Source: Mogibacterium diversum (lineage in GTDB: Bacteria > Bacillota > Clostridia > Peptostreptococcales > Anaerovoracaceae). From it: DNA of 64,000 nucleotides. Below, piece after piece: positions 44,635 through 53,474 of the stretch. The DNA lies in the NCBI RefSeq assembly GCF_002998925.1, contig NZ_CP027228.1, positions 744,001 to 808,000 of the forward strand, read 5' to 3'. A program made the translations under genes and the position numbers. The notes beneath the pieces were generated by a model. It ran no database searches and had not been told where the DNA came from. It worked only from the letters and a program-made list of their open reading frames with translations. Every line of letters starts with the position of its first letter. The first letter of the stretch is position 1.

Positions 44635-45630
44635 TTAGAACTGCAGTATTGTTTCAAGCACATCACCGATATCACTGCTAATACAAATGCTTCTATCTTC
44701 AAGTTCTGCTGGACAAAATGCTTCTCCATAGTTAACACAAGCATAAGTTGAGTTCTTATTTGTAATCGCCATCTGCCAAAATGGAAACTTTATTATCACC
44801 GGTGTGTTTGCACCGACACCTAGCTCAAGAAATAGCACATTCATGTTCTCGTGTCTGCGCAGGAAATCCGAATATCTTGCCGAAGCATCTCGCCAGCCAC
44901 CATCTTCGACGAAAGTCCCATCAGCTCTAAGGTTATTTGTTACTGGTCCTCCTGTGGTCGGCATAACAGGAATTAGTTCAGAAGGTATCTGCATCTTGAT
45001 TGACTTATCACTAGGAACATCGAATTCGCCAGAATCATCACGTATAAATCCCTGTGCCTCCATAGCTCTATTGACCCAGACTTCGTTGTCAAAGGTAATG
45101 CCATCCTTACCATTCTCACTTTGGAACAGCCCGAAGTCCCCCTGTGTATAGAATAGTCTCTTTTTATCAAAACCTGCCCTCTGAAACTGGTGATCAACAT
45201 TCGTAGTTACTACAAAATAATCTTTTCCACTAACAACCTTAAGTAAATTTTCATAGACAGGCTTAGGAGCCTTTATATATCTATTATAATAAATTGCCCT
45301 TGCCCACCATGCCCAGCGAGTTTCATCGTTAGGAAATGGAAAAAAACCGCCTGAATATATATCGGTTATTCCATACTCCTCAGCAAAATCAAAAAAATAT
45401 CTTTCAAATCGTTCGCCGCTATACGTAAAACCCGCCGATGTTGAAAGCCCTGCCCCTGCTCCGATGATTACGGCATCGGCTGACTCTATGGCTACCGCCA
45501 GCTTTTCAGTTCTTTCTTGAATAGAGCCTTCACCATAAACCATCTGCCCATTGAGGTAGCTCATAACCGCTTGCCCTCTCTTTATGCTCTCTATATATCC
45601 ATTAGGTCTATCTCTAAATAAGTCTCTCAT
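44635..45630 (-). CDS. SIR2-type protein of class M, macrodomain-linked
   Basis: A 331-residue sirtuin. The NAD motif is GAGAGLSTSAG (57-67) and the conserved asparagine is in TTNVDHQF (142-149). At the usual catalytic HG site it has TQGDFG (162-167), with glutamine in place of histidine. This, and its length, fit the class M sirtuins (SirTM), which ADP-ribosylate lipoylated GcvH-L rather than deacetylate. The usual partners gcvH-L and lplA2 are not adjacent here. The gene overlaps the upstream macrodomain gene by 17 bases. AGAGGG precedes the ATG. Confidence 0.85.
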   Translation of the reverse strand: MRDLFRDRPNGYIESIKRGQAVMSYLNGQMVYGEGSIQERTEKLAVAIESADAVIIGAGAGLSTSAGFTYSGERFERYFFDFAEEYGITDIYSGGFFPFPNDETRWAWWARAIYYNRYIKAPKPVYENLLKVVSGKDYFVVTTNVDHQFQRAGFDKKRLFYTQGDFGLFQSENGKDGITFDNEVWVNRAMEAQGFIRDDSGEFDVPSDKSIKMQIPSELIPVMPTTGGPVTNNLRADGTFVEDGGWRDASARYSDFLRRHENMNVLFLELGVGANTPVIIKFPFWQMAITNKNSTYACVNYGEAFCPAELEDRSICISSDIGDVLETILQF

Positions 45631-46417
45631 AATACCCTCTATCTTCGTCCTTAAATACGTTAAATATCACTCTGTCCATAACCCCTGGGTGTTCCGAGAG
45701 CCAGCTTCTTACAGTACTAACTGCAATTTCTGCAGCGCGCTCATTAGGAAAATGGAATACCCCTGTCGATATACAGCAAAACGCTACTGTCTTTAAACTG
45801 TTTTCCATGCACATATTCAGTGTATTGATATAGCAATTTGCAAGGTCTTGCTCAAGCTCATGAGTAAGACTGAACTGCACGATAGGTCCAACAACATGGA
45901 TAACTTTCTTCGCCGGCAAGTTATATCCGTCTGTAAGCATAGGGATTCCCGTTGGCTGTTGGTAATCTGCTCCGAACTTGGCTCTTAGCTGATTCATCTG
46001 CCTATTACATTCCTCTCTAAGCTGTACTCCTGCGTATGTATGAATGCAGTTATCTATACAAGTATGCATAGGGATAAAACAGCCTAGCATCTGTGAGTTG
46101 GCAGCATTTACTATTGCATCTACAGATAGCCTAGTAATGTCCCCTTGCCAGATTGAGAGACATTCGCTTCTAATAGGAATATCATTTACTTCAACAATTC
46201 CATGCTCATCTGCTACACCTTTTAAATATTCATCTTGAACTCTCAAAATTAAATCGTCGATGTGACGAGGGCTGCGTATGTTCATAAGTGAACGAAGAAG
46301 TCGCCTTTTTCCAACAACGTCCCCTGGCGTTTGCAAATCTTTATAATCTATAGAATCCGCTTTAAATTGCTCAACTAGAAAATCTAACCTCTCAGCTTGC
46401 GTCATCTTTTCATTCAT
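45614..46417 (-). CDS. Zinc-type macrodomain protein-ADP-ribose hydrolase
   Basis: A 267-residue macrodomain protein. After a helical N-terminal extension of about 85 residues comes GDITRLSVDAIVNAAN (92-107), the ADP-ribose-binding start of the macro fold. It is followed by GCFIPMHTCIDNCIH, whose Cys and His residues are the zinc ligands of the Zn-macro class. ISTGVFHFPNERAAEIAV is the second binding loop. Such proteins remove ADP-ribose placed by the neighbouring SirTM. GGGGAAAAG precedes the ATG, and a good extended -10 promoter lies upstream. Confidence 0.9.
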   Translation of the reverse strand: MNEKMTQAERLDFLVEQFKADSIDYKDLQTPGDVVGKRRLLRSLMNIRSPRHIDDLILRVQDEYLKGVADEHGIVEVNDIPIRSECLSIWQGDITRLSVDAIVNAANSQMLGCFIPMHTCIDNCIHTYAGVQLREECNRQMNQLRAKFGADYQQPTGIPMLTDGYNLPAKKVIHVVGPIVQFSLTHELEQDLANCYINTLNMCMENSLKTVAFCCISTGVFHFPNERAAEIAVSTVRSWLSEHPGVMDRVIFNVFKDEDRGYYERLI

Positions 46418-46447
46418 ATCTTTTCCCCGCTTTCACAACTTAAAGAT

Positions 46448-46456
46448 ATTATACCA
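46448..46456 (-). promoter_or_regulatory. Promoter of the macrodomain-sirtuin-GNAT unit
   Basis: On the minus strand TGG-TATAAT makes an extended -10, about 31 bases before the macrodomain start codon. The -35 would lie inside the terminator of the upstream permease gene and is poor. Confidence 0.45.
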
Positions 46457-46462
46457 AAACAA

Positions 46463-46497
46463 AAGCCCATTCACTCAATATTTGAGTGAATGGGCTT
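46463..46497. terminator. Terminator of the allantoinase/permease operon
   Basis: A perfect 16-bp stem, AAGCCCATTCACTCAA with its complement, and a 3-base loop. It is followed on the minus strand by TTGTTTT. Confidence 0.9.
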
Positions 46498-46560
46498 GAT
46501 GAATTTTAGTCTATTTTAGGAAAAGTTATTCGCAAATCCCGTAATATAATCTCTACTAGT

Positions 46561-47931
46561 TTATTTCTCGAGTGTAGTTCCTTTTCTGAAGTTCTCACAA
46601 GACTTCATATTCTTCATTAGCAGGTAATAGATAACCCCTGTAGGAATCGTAGCTGTGAAGAACGAAAGGTCAACCTTGTAAAGTCCAATTGCTGCACCTA
46701 CTACAGTTGCAATGATAGCCGCCATGTTTACACCAGCTTTTGACCCATTTGGATTATATAGATCGTCTAGCTGTTCCTTAGTGAAGTTTCTCTTGTGGAG
46801 AATGAAGTAGTCAACAATAAGGATAGCGAAGATTGGAGCGAAGAACGCCGAATAAATCTTAACGAATAGCGATAGACCTTTTGCAGAGCTATCATTAGTT
46901 AGGATCCATGGGCAAGTTGCTACTGCAAGGATTCCGATTAGGATTACAGCAGTTCTGTGCTTCATCTTAAATGTATCCATGAATACGTATGCTGGTGGAA
47001 TTACGTTACTTGCAAGGTTTGTCGAAAGCTGTGCAAATATGATAAATGCCAGCGTAACAACTAGTACAATCTTATTATCTACCATCTCAGCAAATGCGTT
47101 GATTGGATTTGCAATTCCAGTAGCTGTCGACGCCATAGCACCAATAATTCCAAGCATAACTGTCGCTGGAACCATAGCCATGAAATACGAGAAGCCTCTT
47201 ACAGGTGCGCTGTATCCTTGCTTCATCTCACGAGAATAGTCCGATGCATTGAGCATTACTGTAGTTGAGTTTCCAAAGAAAGCAATTACAGAAGCAACAA
47301 ATGGAAGTCCCCATGTACCGCTCTTATGCATTAGGTTAGCAGAAATAGCATCCCACTGAGTTGTAAGGCATATGTAAAGCAGATAGAACATTGCAATTAC
47401 AATTACCGTTCCGCCGATATTTCCGACCCACTTTGCACCCTTGAATCCCTTGATTGAGAGCAGAATCTGCACAATCTGGAAGAGGATGAAGAATAGCCAG
47501 ATATTATCATAGTGGAATAATAGTTTCGAAATATTGTTGATAGCAGCTCCACCTAGCCATGTCTGGTAGCCATACCATACGATAGCCGGAAGACCTCTTA
47601 TCATAGATGGAAGTACATTCCCCTTAGTACCATATGCACTCTTAAGATGGATGGAATATGGTGCTCCAGTCTTATAACCGAACTGGTCATTCATAGCTAT
47701 TCCAACTACTAGTATCGTTGAGCCAAGCAGCACTGCTAGGAACAGCTGTATTAAATTGAGACCTGTCTCCATCTGAGCGGATCCCATTGCCAAAGTTCCG
47801 ATTGAGATACAGCCACCGAGCCAAAGCATAGTGTTCGAGCCCCAGCTCATGGTACGTTTCTCCCACGGAATCGGTTTGATGCTCTCGCCCTCATTATTAG
47901 AGGTATTTACGTTCTTGTTTTCTGTACTCAT
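46561..47931 (-). CDS. NCS1-family nucleobase/allantoin permease, copy 1
   Basis: A 456-residue transporter of the nucleobase:cation symporter-1 family with about 12 membrane segments. The family motifs visible are WLGGCISIGT (segment 1), RGLPAIVWYGYQTWLGGAAINN and NASDYSREMKQG. It is the downstream partner of the allantoinase gene at 47960. Allantoin is the probable substrate, but NCS1 members also carry uracil, cytosine or hydantoins. GGGAG precedes the ATG. It is clearly related to the second NCS1 gene at 49463 yet well diverged. Confidence 0.88.
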   Translation of the reverse strand: MSTENKNVNTSNNEGESIKPIPWEKRTMSWGSNTMLWLGGCISIGTLAMGSAQMETGLNLIQLFLAVLLGSTILVVGIAMNDQFGYKTGAPYSIHLKSAYGTKGNVLPSMIRGLPAIVWYGYQTWLGGAAINNISKLLFHYDNIWLFFILFQIVQILLSIKGFKGAKWVGNIGGTVIVIAMFYLLYICLTTQWDAISANLMHKSGTWGLPFVASVIAFFGNSTTVMLNASDYSREMKQGYSAPVRGFSYFMAMVPATVMLGIIGAMASTATGIANPINAFAEMVDNKIVLVVTLAFIIFAQLSTNLASNVIPPAYVFMDTFKMKHRTAVILIGILAVATCPWILTNDSSAKGLSLFVKIYSAFFAPIFAILIVDYFILHKRNFTKEQLDDLYNPNGSKAGVNMAAIIATVVGAAIGLYKVDLSFFTATIPTGVIYYLLMKNMKSCENFRKGTTLEK

Positions 47932-47959
47932 ATTGTTCTCCCTTAATTATTTAGCACCT

Positions 47960-49363
47960 TTATCTAACTGGTGTTACATACTTTCCAAAGCCCTTAGCTT
48001 CTTCTACATACATACCATCCTTAGCGACAACGCGGCCACGGATAACTGTGCATGTTGGTGCACCCTTTCCTTCCAGTCCGTCGAAGCAAGTTACATGTCC
48101 CTTTGTGAAGAGCTTCTCCTGCTCAACCTTCCAAGGCTTTTCTGGATCAAGAATTACCGCATCAGCGTCAAACCCAATTTCAAATGCACCCTTCTGTCCA
48201 TAGAAACCGAATACCTTTGCCGGATTATAGTCCATAACCTTAGCTATTAGGCTTGGGCAAAGCTTCTTCTGATGTACTACCATATCGAACATCATAGGCA
48301 GGAAGAACTGTATAGCATTGAGTCCGCCCCAGGCCTGCCAAATGTCTCTCGACTCATTATCCTTTTCCTCGTCCGCTGCTGGTGAGTGGTCACTACCAAC
48401 GCATGATAAAGTTCCATCGAGTACATAATCCCAAAGCTTTTCTACGTCTTCCTTAGTCCTTAGAGGTGGTGTGCACTTAGCTGGTCCGCCTTTTTCAAAC
48501 ACAAAATCTTCTGAGAAACCTAGGTAGTGAGGGCACGTCTCAGCAGTTATTGGTAGCCCTTCGTACTGAGCTTCCTTAACGACCTGTGCAACCATAGGAT
48601 GACTTACGTGACAGATATGCACTCTACCGCCAGTTGCTCTAGCCATGTCTATTACATTTTTAGTAGCTACGTATTCTGTCCATACATCGTGAGAATCGAG
48701 GAAAGCTCTGATTTTCTCTTGTCTTGAAAGACCGGTCATAGCCTTAGCCTTCTTCTCTCTCTCGAGAACCTGTCCATATTCTTCGCAGTGGAATCCACAG
48801 AGAGCCTTGTATGGCTTTAGAAGCTCAAGAGCTTCACGAACGTTACCCATATTCACAGTTGGGAAAAGTGGTCCGTTAGGGCATGTGAATCCCTTAAATG
48901 CAGCTACGCCAGCCTTCTCAAGGTCCTCTAAATCAGCAAGATTGTTATGAACCGAGTCTGGATCATCATCGAAGTCCCCTACAATTCCACCCCATAGACC
49001 GAAGTCGATGTATGAATGTTTAGTAATCTTGCTCATCTTTAGATCAAAGATTTCCTTATTCATGAGCGATGGGTCATTGTTAAGAGGCATGTCGATAAGA
49101 GTTGTACAGCCTGCAACAGCGGCTGCTCTTGAACCCGTTTCAAAGTCTTCTCTGTAATCGAATCCAGGCTCGTTTAGGTGAGCATGGCAATCGATGATTC
49201 CCGGATATACTAGGTTTCCCTCTGCATCGATAACTTCTGTAGCTTCAGCTTCAGTCCCTGGAGCTAGGAATGCAGCATACTTGCCGTCTTTTACAGCAAT
49301 ATCTGCTTCGTAGACACGGTCTGGTGTAACCAGCTTACCGTTCTTGATAATTAGATCATACAT
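47960..49363 (-). CDS. allB: Allantoinase, copy 1
   Basis: A 467-residue cyclic amidohydrolase that opens allantoin to allantoate. Metal ligands are in CHAHLNEPG (about 59-67), the carbamylated lysine in AAFKGF, and histidines in GFHCEEYG and VHICHVSHP, with the aspartate in GSDHSPAADEE. Allantoinase and dihydropyrimidinase look alike; the HLNEPG stretch and the neighbouring allantoin genes favour allantoinase. AGGAGG precedes the ATG. It forms a pair with the NCS1 permease 28 bases downstream. Confidence 0.9.
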   Translation of the reverse strand: MYDLIIKNGKLVTPDRVYEADIAVKDGKYAAFLAPGTEAEATEVIDAEGNLVYPGIIDCHAHLNEPGFDYREDFETGSRAAAVAGCTTLIDMPLNNDPSLMNKEIFDLKMSKITKHSYIDFGLWGGIVGDFDDDPDSVHNNLADLEDLEKAGVAAFKGFTCPNGPLFPTVNMGNVREALELLKPYKALCGFHCEEYGQVLEREKKAKAMTGLSRQEKIRAFLDSHDVWTEYVATKNVIDMARATGGRVHICHVSHPMVAQVVKEAQYEGLPITAETCPHYLGFSEDFVFEKGGPAKCTPPLRTKEDVEKLWDYVLDGTLSCVGSDHSPAADEEKDNESRDIWQAWGGLNAIQFFLPMMFDMVVHQKKLCPSLIAKVMDYNPAKVFGFYGQKGAFEIGFDADAVILDPEKPWKVEQEKLFTKGHVTCFDGLEGKGAPTCTVIRGRVVAKDGMYVEEAKGFGKYVTPVR

Positions 49364-49384
49364 GTCTAATCCTCCTTATTATGA

Positions 49385-49414
49385 GTAGAGAGAGATGCTT
49401 ATCGCACCTCTCCA
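49385..49414. other. Intercistronic hairpin between NCS1 copy 2 and allantoinase copy 1
   Basis: On the minus strand GAGAGGTGC, a 5-base loop and GCATCTCTC pair with one G:U. No T run follows, so it more likely stabilises or separates transcripts than terminates. Confidence 0.4.
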
Positions 49415-49462
49415 CTTATTTATTGAATGAATGATTACATAAAATTCTAACTGAATTTGTTA

Positions 49463-50824
49463 TTAGTCTTCAAAGATTGTTCCAGTTCTGAAATTCTTAG
49501 AAGATGGCATGTGCTTCATCAGTAGATAGTAAACAACACCTGTTGGGATGAGGCTGATATACCACGATAGGTCTACAACGAATACTGATACGAGGGCTCC
49601 AACAGCGATTGAAATTATAGCTGCCCAGTTGATTCCCTTGAAAGGACCCTGCTTGTCGTAAAGAGTATTGATATCAAGTGTGCTCTTACGAAGGAAGTAG
49701 TAATCTACAACCATTACAGCAAAGATAGGTCCGAGGAATGCGGAGTATACCTTTGTGAAAAGGGATAGTCCAGCAGCTGAGTCAGCAGTAACTAGCTTCC
49801 AAGGCATTACGCACACAGATAGGATACCAACGAGCACTGTCGCATGTGACCACTTCATTTTGAAGGACTCCATCAGAACATATGCTGGTGGAACGATATT
49901 GTTCAGTACGTTAGTTGTAACCTGTGCGAATGCGATAAATAACAGTGTGATAACTGTTAGGAACTTGCTTCCCATTGTTGTTGAGAATACGACTACTGGG
50001 TCTGAATTTCCTGTTGCTGCAGTAACGAGAAGTCCGATGAGTCCCATGAACAGTGTTACTGGCAGGATAGCGATCGTATAAATCGAACCAGTCTTAACTG
50101 GCTTTATGTCTTCCTTAAGGTTTCTCGAGTAATCTGATGCGTTGATGATCATTGTCGAGTAGATTCCAAGGAACGAAGTTGTCGCAGCCCAGAAAGGCAT
50201 ACCCCATGTACCCTTAACATTTGCAAACGATGCGCTGATATCTACGGCGAACTTAGTCTTTACAACGTATAGCATGTATGCGAGGATTGCTACGATGAAT
50301 ACGCAAGAGAAGTTCTCAAGCCACTTGATTCCGTGGAATCCTTTGATAGCGAGGCCAACCTGCAGAAGCGTGAAGAGGCCAAATACAACTGGGAGGTTAT
50401 CGAATCCCCACAGAATCTTGAAGCAGCTGTTGATAGCTCCTGCTCCAACCCATGACTGGAATCCAAACCACACGATAGCCGGAAGACCTCTAAGAACTCC
50501 TGGAATCTTTACACCAGTTGTACCGAAGCTGGATCTTAGCTGAACAACATATGGCATACCATACTTATGTCCTGCATTACCGATAAGCACTAGCGCAATT
50601 GCAATTACAAGGCATCCGATCGTCATAGCTAGAATAGCCTGCGCGATTGTTAGTGTGCCTATGAGTGCTGATCCCATCGAGAATGTACCGATGGATACAC
50701 AACCACCTAGAAACGATGCTGTGTAAGATAGCGATCCCATGATTCGACTCTTTGTCGGCTGTAGGTCTTCATTGACTCCGACAACAAGATTCGGATCAAG
50801 TGTTTTGTTATCTACAATACTCAT
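49463..50824 (-). CDS. NCS1-family nucleobase/allantoin permease, copy 2
   Basis: A 453-residue NCS1 transporter with about 12 membrane segments. FLGGCVSIGTFSMGSALIGT and RGLPAIVWFGFQSWVGAGAINS match copy 1 position by position, and NASDYSRNLKED is the conserved segment-6 loop. It follows the second allantoinase gene by 36 bases. The two permeases differ throughout their length, so they are old paralogues rather than a recent duplication and may differ in substrate or affinity. AAAGGAG precedes the ATG. Confidence 0.88.
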   Translation of the reverse strand: MSIVDNKTLDPNLVVGVNEDLQPTKSRIMGSLSYTASFLGGCVSIGTFSMGSALIGTLTIAQAILAMTIGCLVIAIALVLIGNAGHKYGMPYVVQLRSSFGTTGVKIPGVLRGLPAIVWFGFQSWVGAGAINSCFKILWGFDNLPVVFGLFTLLQVGLAIKGFHGIKWLENFSCVFIVAILAYMLYVVKTKFAVDISASFANVKGTWGMPFWAATTSFLGIYSTMIINASDYSRNLKEDIKPVKTGSIYTIAILPVTLFMGLIGLLVTAATGNSDPVVVFSTTMGSKFLTVITLLFIAFAQVTTNVLNNIVPPAYVLMESFKMKWSHATVLVGILSVCVMPWKLVTADSAAGLSLFTKVYSAFLGPIFAVMVVDYYFLRKSTLDINTLYDKQGPFKGINWAAIISIAVGALVSVFVVDLSWYISLIPTGVVYYLLMKHMPSSKNFRTGTIFED

Positions 50825-50860
50825 TAAAATATTCTCCTTTAATTTTTCAAATAATTTCGT

Positions 50861-52234
50861 TTAGAATAGTCTCTTAACCAGTTCGCCTGTACCCTTCTGT
50901 CCAACAAGCTTACCGTCTTCTGCCATTAGCTCCCCTCTTACGAAAGTAGCTACAGGTAGACCCTTACCTTTCATTCCTACAAATGCAGAAATCTTATTTA
51001 CATAGTATAGAGAATCTGCTGTAATCTCCCATTCTCTCTCAGGGTCAATTATTACAATATCAGCGTCAAAGCCAACTTTAATATCACCCTTCTTTCCATA
51101 AATGTGGAATGCTTCTGCAGGCAGCTTAGCCCATGAGTTAGCAAGGACACGTGGGTCAACTCCGCGCTTAAAAACTCCTTCAGAGTAAATCGCCTGAACG
51201 CAGCTCTGGATGCCACTTATTCCACCCCATACGTCAAATACATTCTCTATCTTCTGTCCTAGGATTTCATTGAACTTCTCATCATATGTACAAGGCGAAT
51301 GATCTGATGCTAGCCCAGCGAAAACACCTGCTTCTACGCACATCCACATGCCTTCAACATCTGCCTTCGTCCTGAGCGGAGGAGCGCACTTGAATAGCGG
51401 ACCGTTCTCTAACACATCGTCTTCTGTGAATGACAGGTAATGTCCACATGTCTCTGCAGAAACCTGATATCCTTCACACTGCGCCTCATACACCTTCTCA
51501 GCGGCTGCTGGATGGCTTACGTGACAGATGTGTGCACGGCATTCAAGCTCCTTAGCAATTTCTACTACAGTTTCTGTTGCTACGATTTCAGATGCTGGAG
51601 TTCTTGAATCGAGGAAACCTCTCCATGTGAGATTACCAGCTTCCTTTTGTGCCTTTTCCCCTTCTTTAATCATCGCAAAATCTTCGCAGTGGAATCCAGC
51701 CATGCCGCCAAATTCCTTTATGATTTTCATGGCCTGATATGCCTGCCCGTATGTTAGCGGTGAATAGTCAGGTGATACTGGTCCTAGGAATGACTTAAAA
51801 GCTATTACTCCTCGCTCATCGAGACCCTTTAGCTGGTCAAGGTTACCCGGTACAAGTCCTCCCCAGAATGCAAAATCTGAATACGCATTAGGCTGAACCT
51901 TTGCTAGCTTAGCATCAAAAATCTCAGGTGTAGTAAGCGCTGGTTCATTTTGAAGTGGCATATCGATGATCGTCGTATATCCACCAACTACAGCTGCTGC
52001 AGTTCCATGTTCATAGTCTTCTCTCCACTCGTAGCCCGGATCATTAAGATGTGCGTGAGTATCAATAGCTCCAGGAAAAACCTGCTTGCCAGCTGCATCA
52101 ATTACTTTAGCCGCTTCAGGTTCATCACCCTTTGCTAGTATGGCTGCAATCTTGCCATCTTTGACAGCAATATTTGCATCCTGAACTAGATCAGGTGTAA
52201 CTACCTGTCCGTTCTTAATTAATAAATCATACAT
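50861..52234 (-). CDS. Allantoinase, copy 2
   Basis: A 457-residue cyclic amidohydrolase paralogous to the gene at 47960. Motifs are DTHAHLNDPG, IAFKSF (carbamylated lysine), GFHCEDF, AHICHVSHP and ASDHSPCTYDE. It is the first gene of the four-gene unit allantoinase 2-permease 2-allantoinase 1-permease 1. A different ring substrate, such as a hydantoin, cannot be excluded for one of the pair. GGGAGG precedes the ATG. A TTGGTTGACC-type site lies about 90 bases upstream. Confidence 0.88.
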   Translation of the reverse strand: MYDLLIKNGQVVTPDLVQDANIAVKDGKIAAILAKGDEPEAAKVIDAAGKQVFPGAIDTHAHLNDPGYEWREDYEHGTAAAVVGGYTTIIDMPLQNEPALTTPEIFDAKLAKVQPNAYSDFAFWGGLVPGNLDQLKGLDERGVIAFKSFLGPVSPDYSPLTYGQAYQAMKIIKEFGGMAGFHCEDFAMIKEGEKAQKEAGNLTWRGFLDSRTPASEIVATETVVEIAKELECRAHICHVSHPAAAEKVYEAQCEGYQVSAETCGHYLSFTEDDVLENGPLFKCAPPLRTKADVEGMWMCVEAGVFAGLASDHSPCTYDEKFNEILGQKIENVFDVWGGISGIQSCVQAIYSEGVFKRGVDPRVLANSWAKLPAEAFHIYGKKGDIKVGFDADIVIIDPEREWEITADSLYYVNKISAFVGMKGKGLPVATFVRGELMAEDGKLVGQKGTGELVKRLF

Positions 52235-52317
52235 ATAATCCCCTCCCTATAGCCTTTTAGACTATAAATGTGAAGTAATTAATTAAATTGATTAGGTACA
52301 TTCATTTATAAAAAAAT

Positions 52318-52333
52318 GTGGTCAACCAATTTC
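52318..52333. promoter_or_regulatory. TTGGTTGACCAC operator before the second allantoinase gene
   Basis: On the coding strand GAAATTGGTTGACCAC. It holds the palindromic core TGGT-tg-ACCA, like binding sites of FadR-type GntR regulators, and a possible -35 TTGACC. It shares AAATTGGTTGA with the allE and nfnA sites. Confidence 0.5.
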
Positions 52334-52456
52334 AATATTTCTATGGATATATACTACATTAGTAGCTAAAAATCTTCAATATCCTTATTTATTTAAATAC
52401 GGATTGATTGTCTTTTTTTAATTAAAATTTTTTATTGTTTGTTGAAGTTGTACGTT

Positions 52457-52489
52457 AAAACTAAAATACTTTTTAGTTTTTGTTATAAT
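52457..52489 (+). promoter_or_regulatory. Promoter and dyad before the DUF2877 gene
   Basis: TG-T-TATAAT (52481-52489) makes a strong extended -10. The dyad AAAACTAAAA-tac-TTTTTAGTTTT sits just upstream, over the -35 position. GTTGAAG at 52441 may be a degenerate regulon half-site. Confidence 0.5.
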
Positions 52490-52522
52490 AGTGTTAATAA
52501 TTCCAAATCGAGGGTAGTAAAG

Positions 52523-53461
52523 ATGGACATATTGCAAACATCTATGTACACAATAAAAACTTTCAATAGACTGAAATCAGCTAAACTTAGACCAAACATA
52601 GACTTGTACGTTCATTCAATATATGAACGCACTATAAATCTAATGCTCGATGGTCAGCTTATAGCACTGCAGATTGCTGATTCTCCAGTTTCTCCTATAA
52701 GCATCATTTTGCCATTGGACGAAACGGGTTTAGACAGACTAAAAATAAAATCTAATAGTCCTGTATCAATAGATGGTACCAATTTGTTAGTAGGGGAAAA
52801 TATCATTTCACTAGATCGCGCCTATGATGTTTATGATGATACGCTCTACGAGCACACCTGTTCATCTTCGTTAAAGGATGTAGTGTGGCAGCTTATAATA
52901 GCCTCTGATAGAGACGGTTTTTCAACCCTCATAAAATCACAAAACACTCCAGATGATATTGCCCTTTCATATGCCAAGAAAAAACTAATTGATGCGGAAT
53001 CGATATGTAACACTATGATGTCTGGGAATTCAGCAGATGAACCCACTAAATCGAATCAGCTTACTAAATTGTGTGATTTACTATCAGGTCTGATAGGTGT
53101 TGGCACTGGTCTTACACCTAGCGGTGACGACTTTATGACGGGGGTACTTTCAACATTTAAAGCACTTCCGCAATGCTTTAACCACAAACTGATTTCAGCT
53201 CTATCTAACTCAGTATGTAGTAGACGAAACAATACTAACGAAATAAGCAGCACATTCATCGACTGTGCATTAAGAGGTCAATTTAGCAAGGCAATCATAG
53301 ATCTATATGATTCATTATGTTTAGATAATGTTCAGTCACCGGGCATTGAACAAGATAAAATCGATAATTTGCTAGACAGTTTTCTAGATATAGGTCATAC
53401 ATCTGGTATAGATACGTTAACGGGAATATATTGGAGCATGACACATCTTTCTAAAATTTAA
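52523..53461 (+). CDS. allH: DUF2877 protein, likely oxamate carbamoyltransferase subunit
   Basis: A 312-residue protein with the DUF2877 signature GLIGVGTGLTPSGDDFMTGVL (about residues 192-212). This family includes E. coli YlbF, now called AllH, which together with FdrA and YlbE is reported to form oxamate carbamoyltransferase. The fused FdrA-YlbE protein is encoded about 12 kb away at 37915, so this gene supplies the missing third part. The ATG at 52523 is chosen because GAGGG lies 8 bases upstream; the open frame extends 28 codons further with no ribosome binding site. It is divergent from the second allantoinase gene. Confidence 0.8.
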   Translation: MDILQTSMYTIKTFNRLKSAKLRPNIDLYVHSIYERTINLMLDGQLIALQIADSPVSPISIILPLDETGLDRLKIKSNSPVSIDGTNLLVGENIISLDRAYDVYDDTLYEHTCSSSLKDVVWQLIIASDRDGFSTLIKSQNTPDDIALSYAKKKLIDAESICNTMMSGNSADEPTKSNQLTKLCDLLSGLIGVGTGLTPSGDDFMTGVLSTFKALPQCFNHKLISALSNSVCSRRNNTNEISSTFIDCALRGQFSKAIIDLYDSLCLDNVQSPGIEQDKIDNLLDSFLDIGHTSGIDTLTGIYWSMTHLSKI

Positions 53462-53474
53462 TATTCAATCAGCT

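Noticed and set aside
46561..52234. Assembly duplication of the allantoinase/permease pair
   Set aside because: The two copies differ in protein sequence over their whole length, so they are true paralogues.
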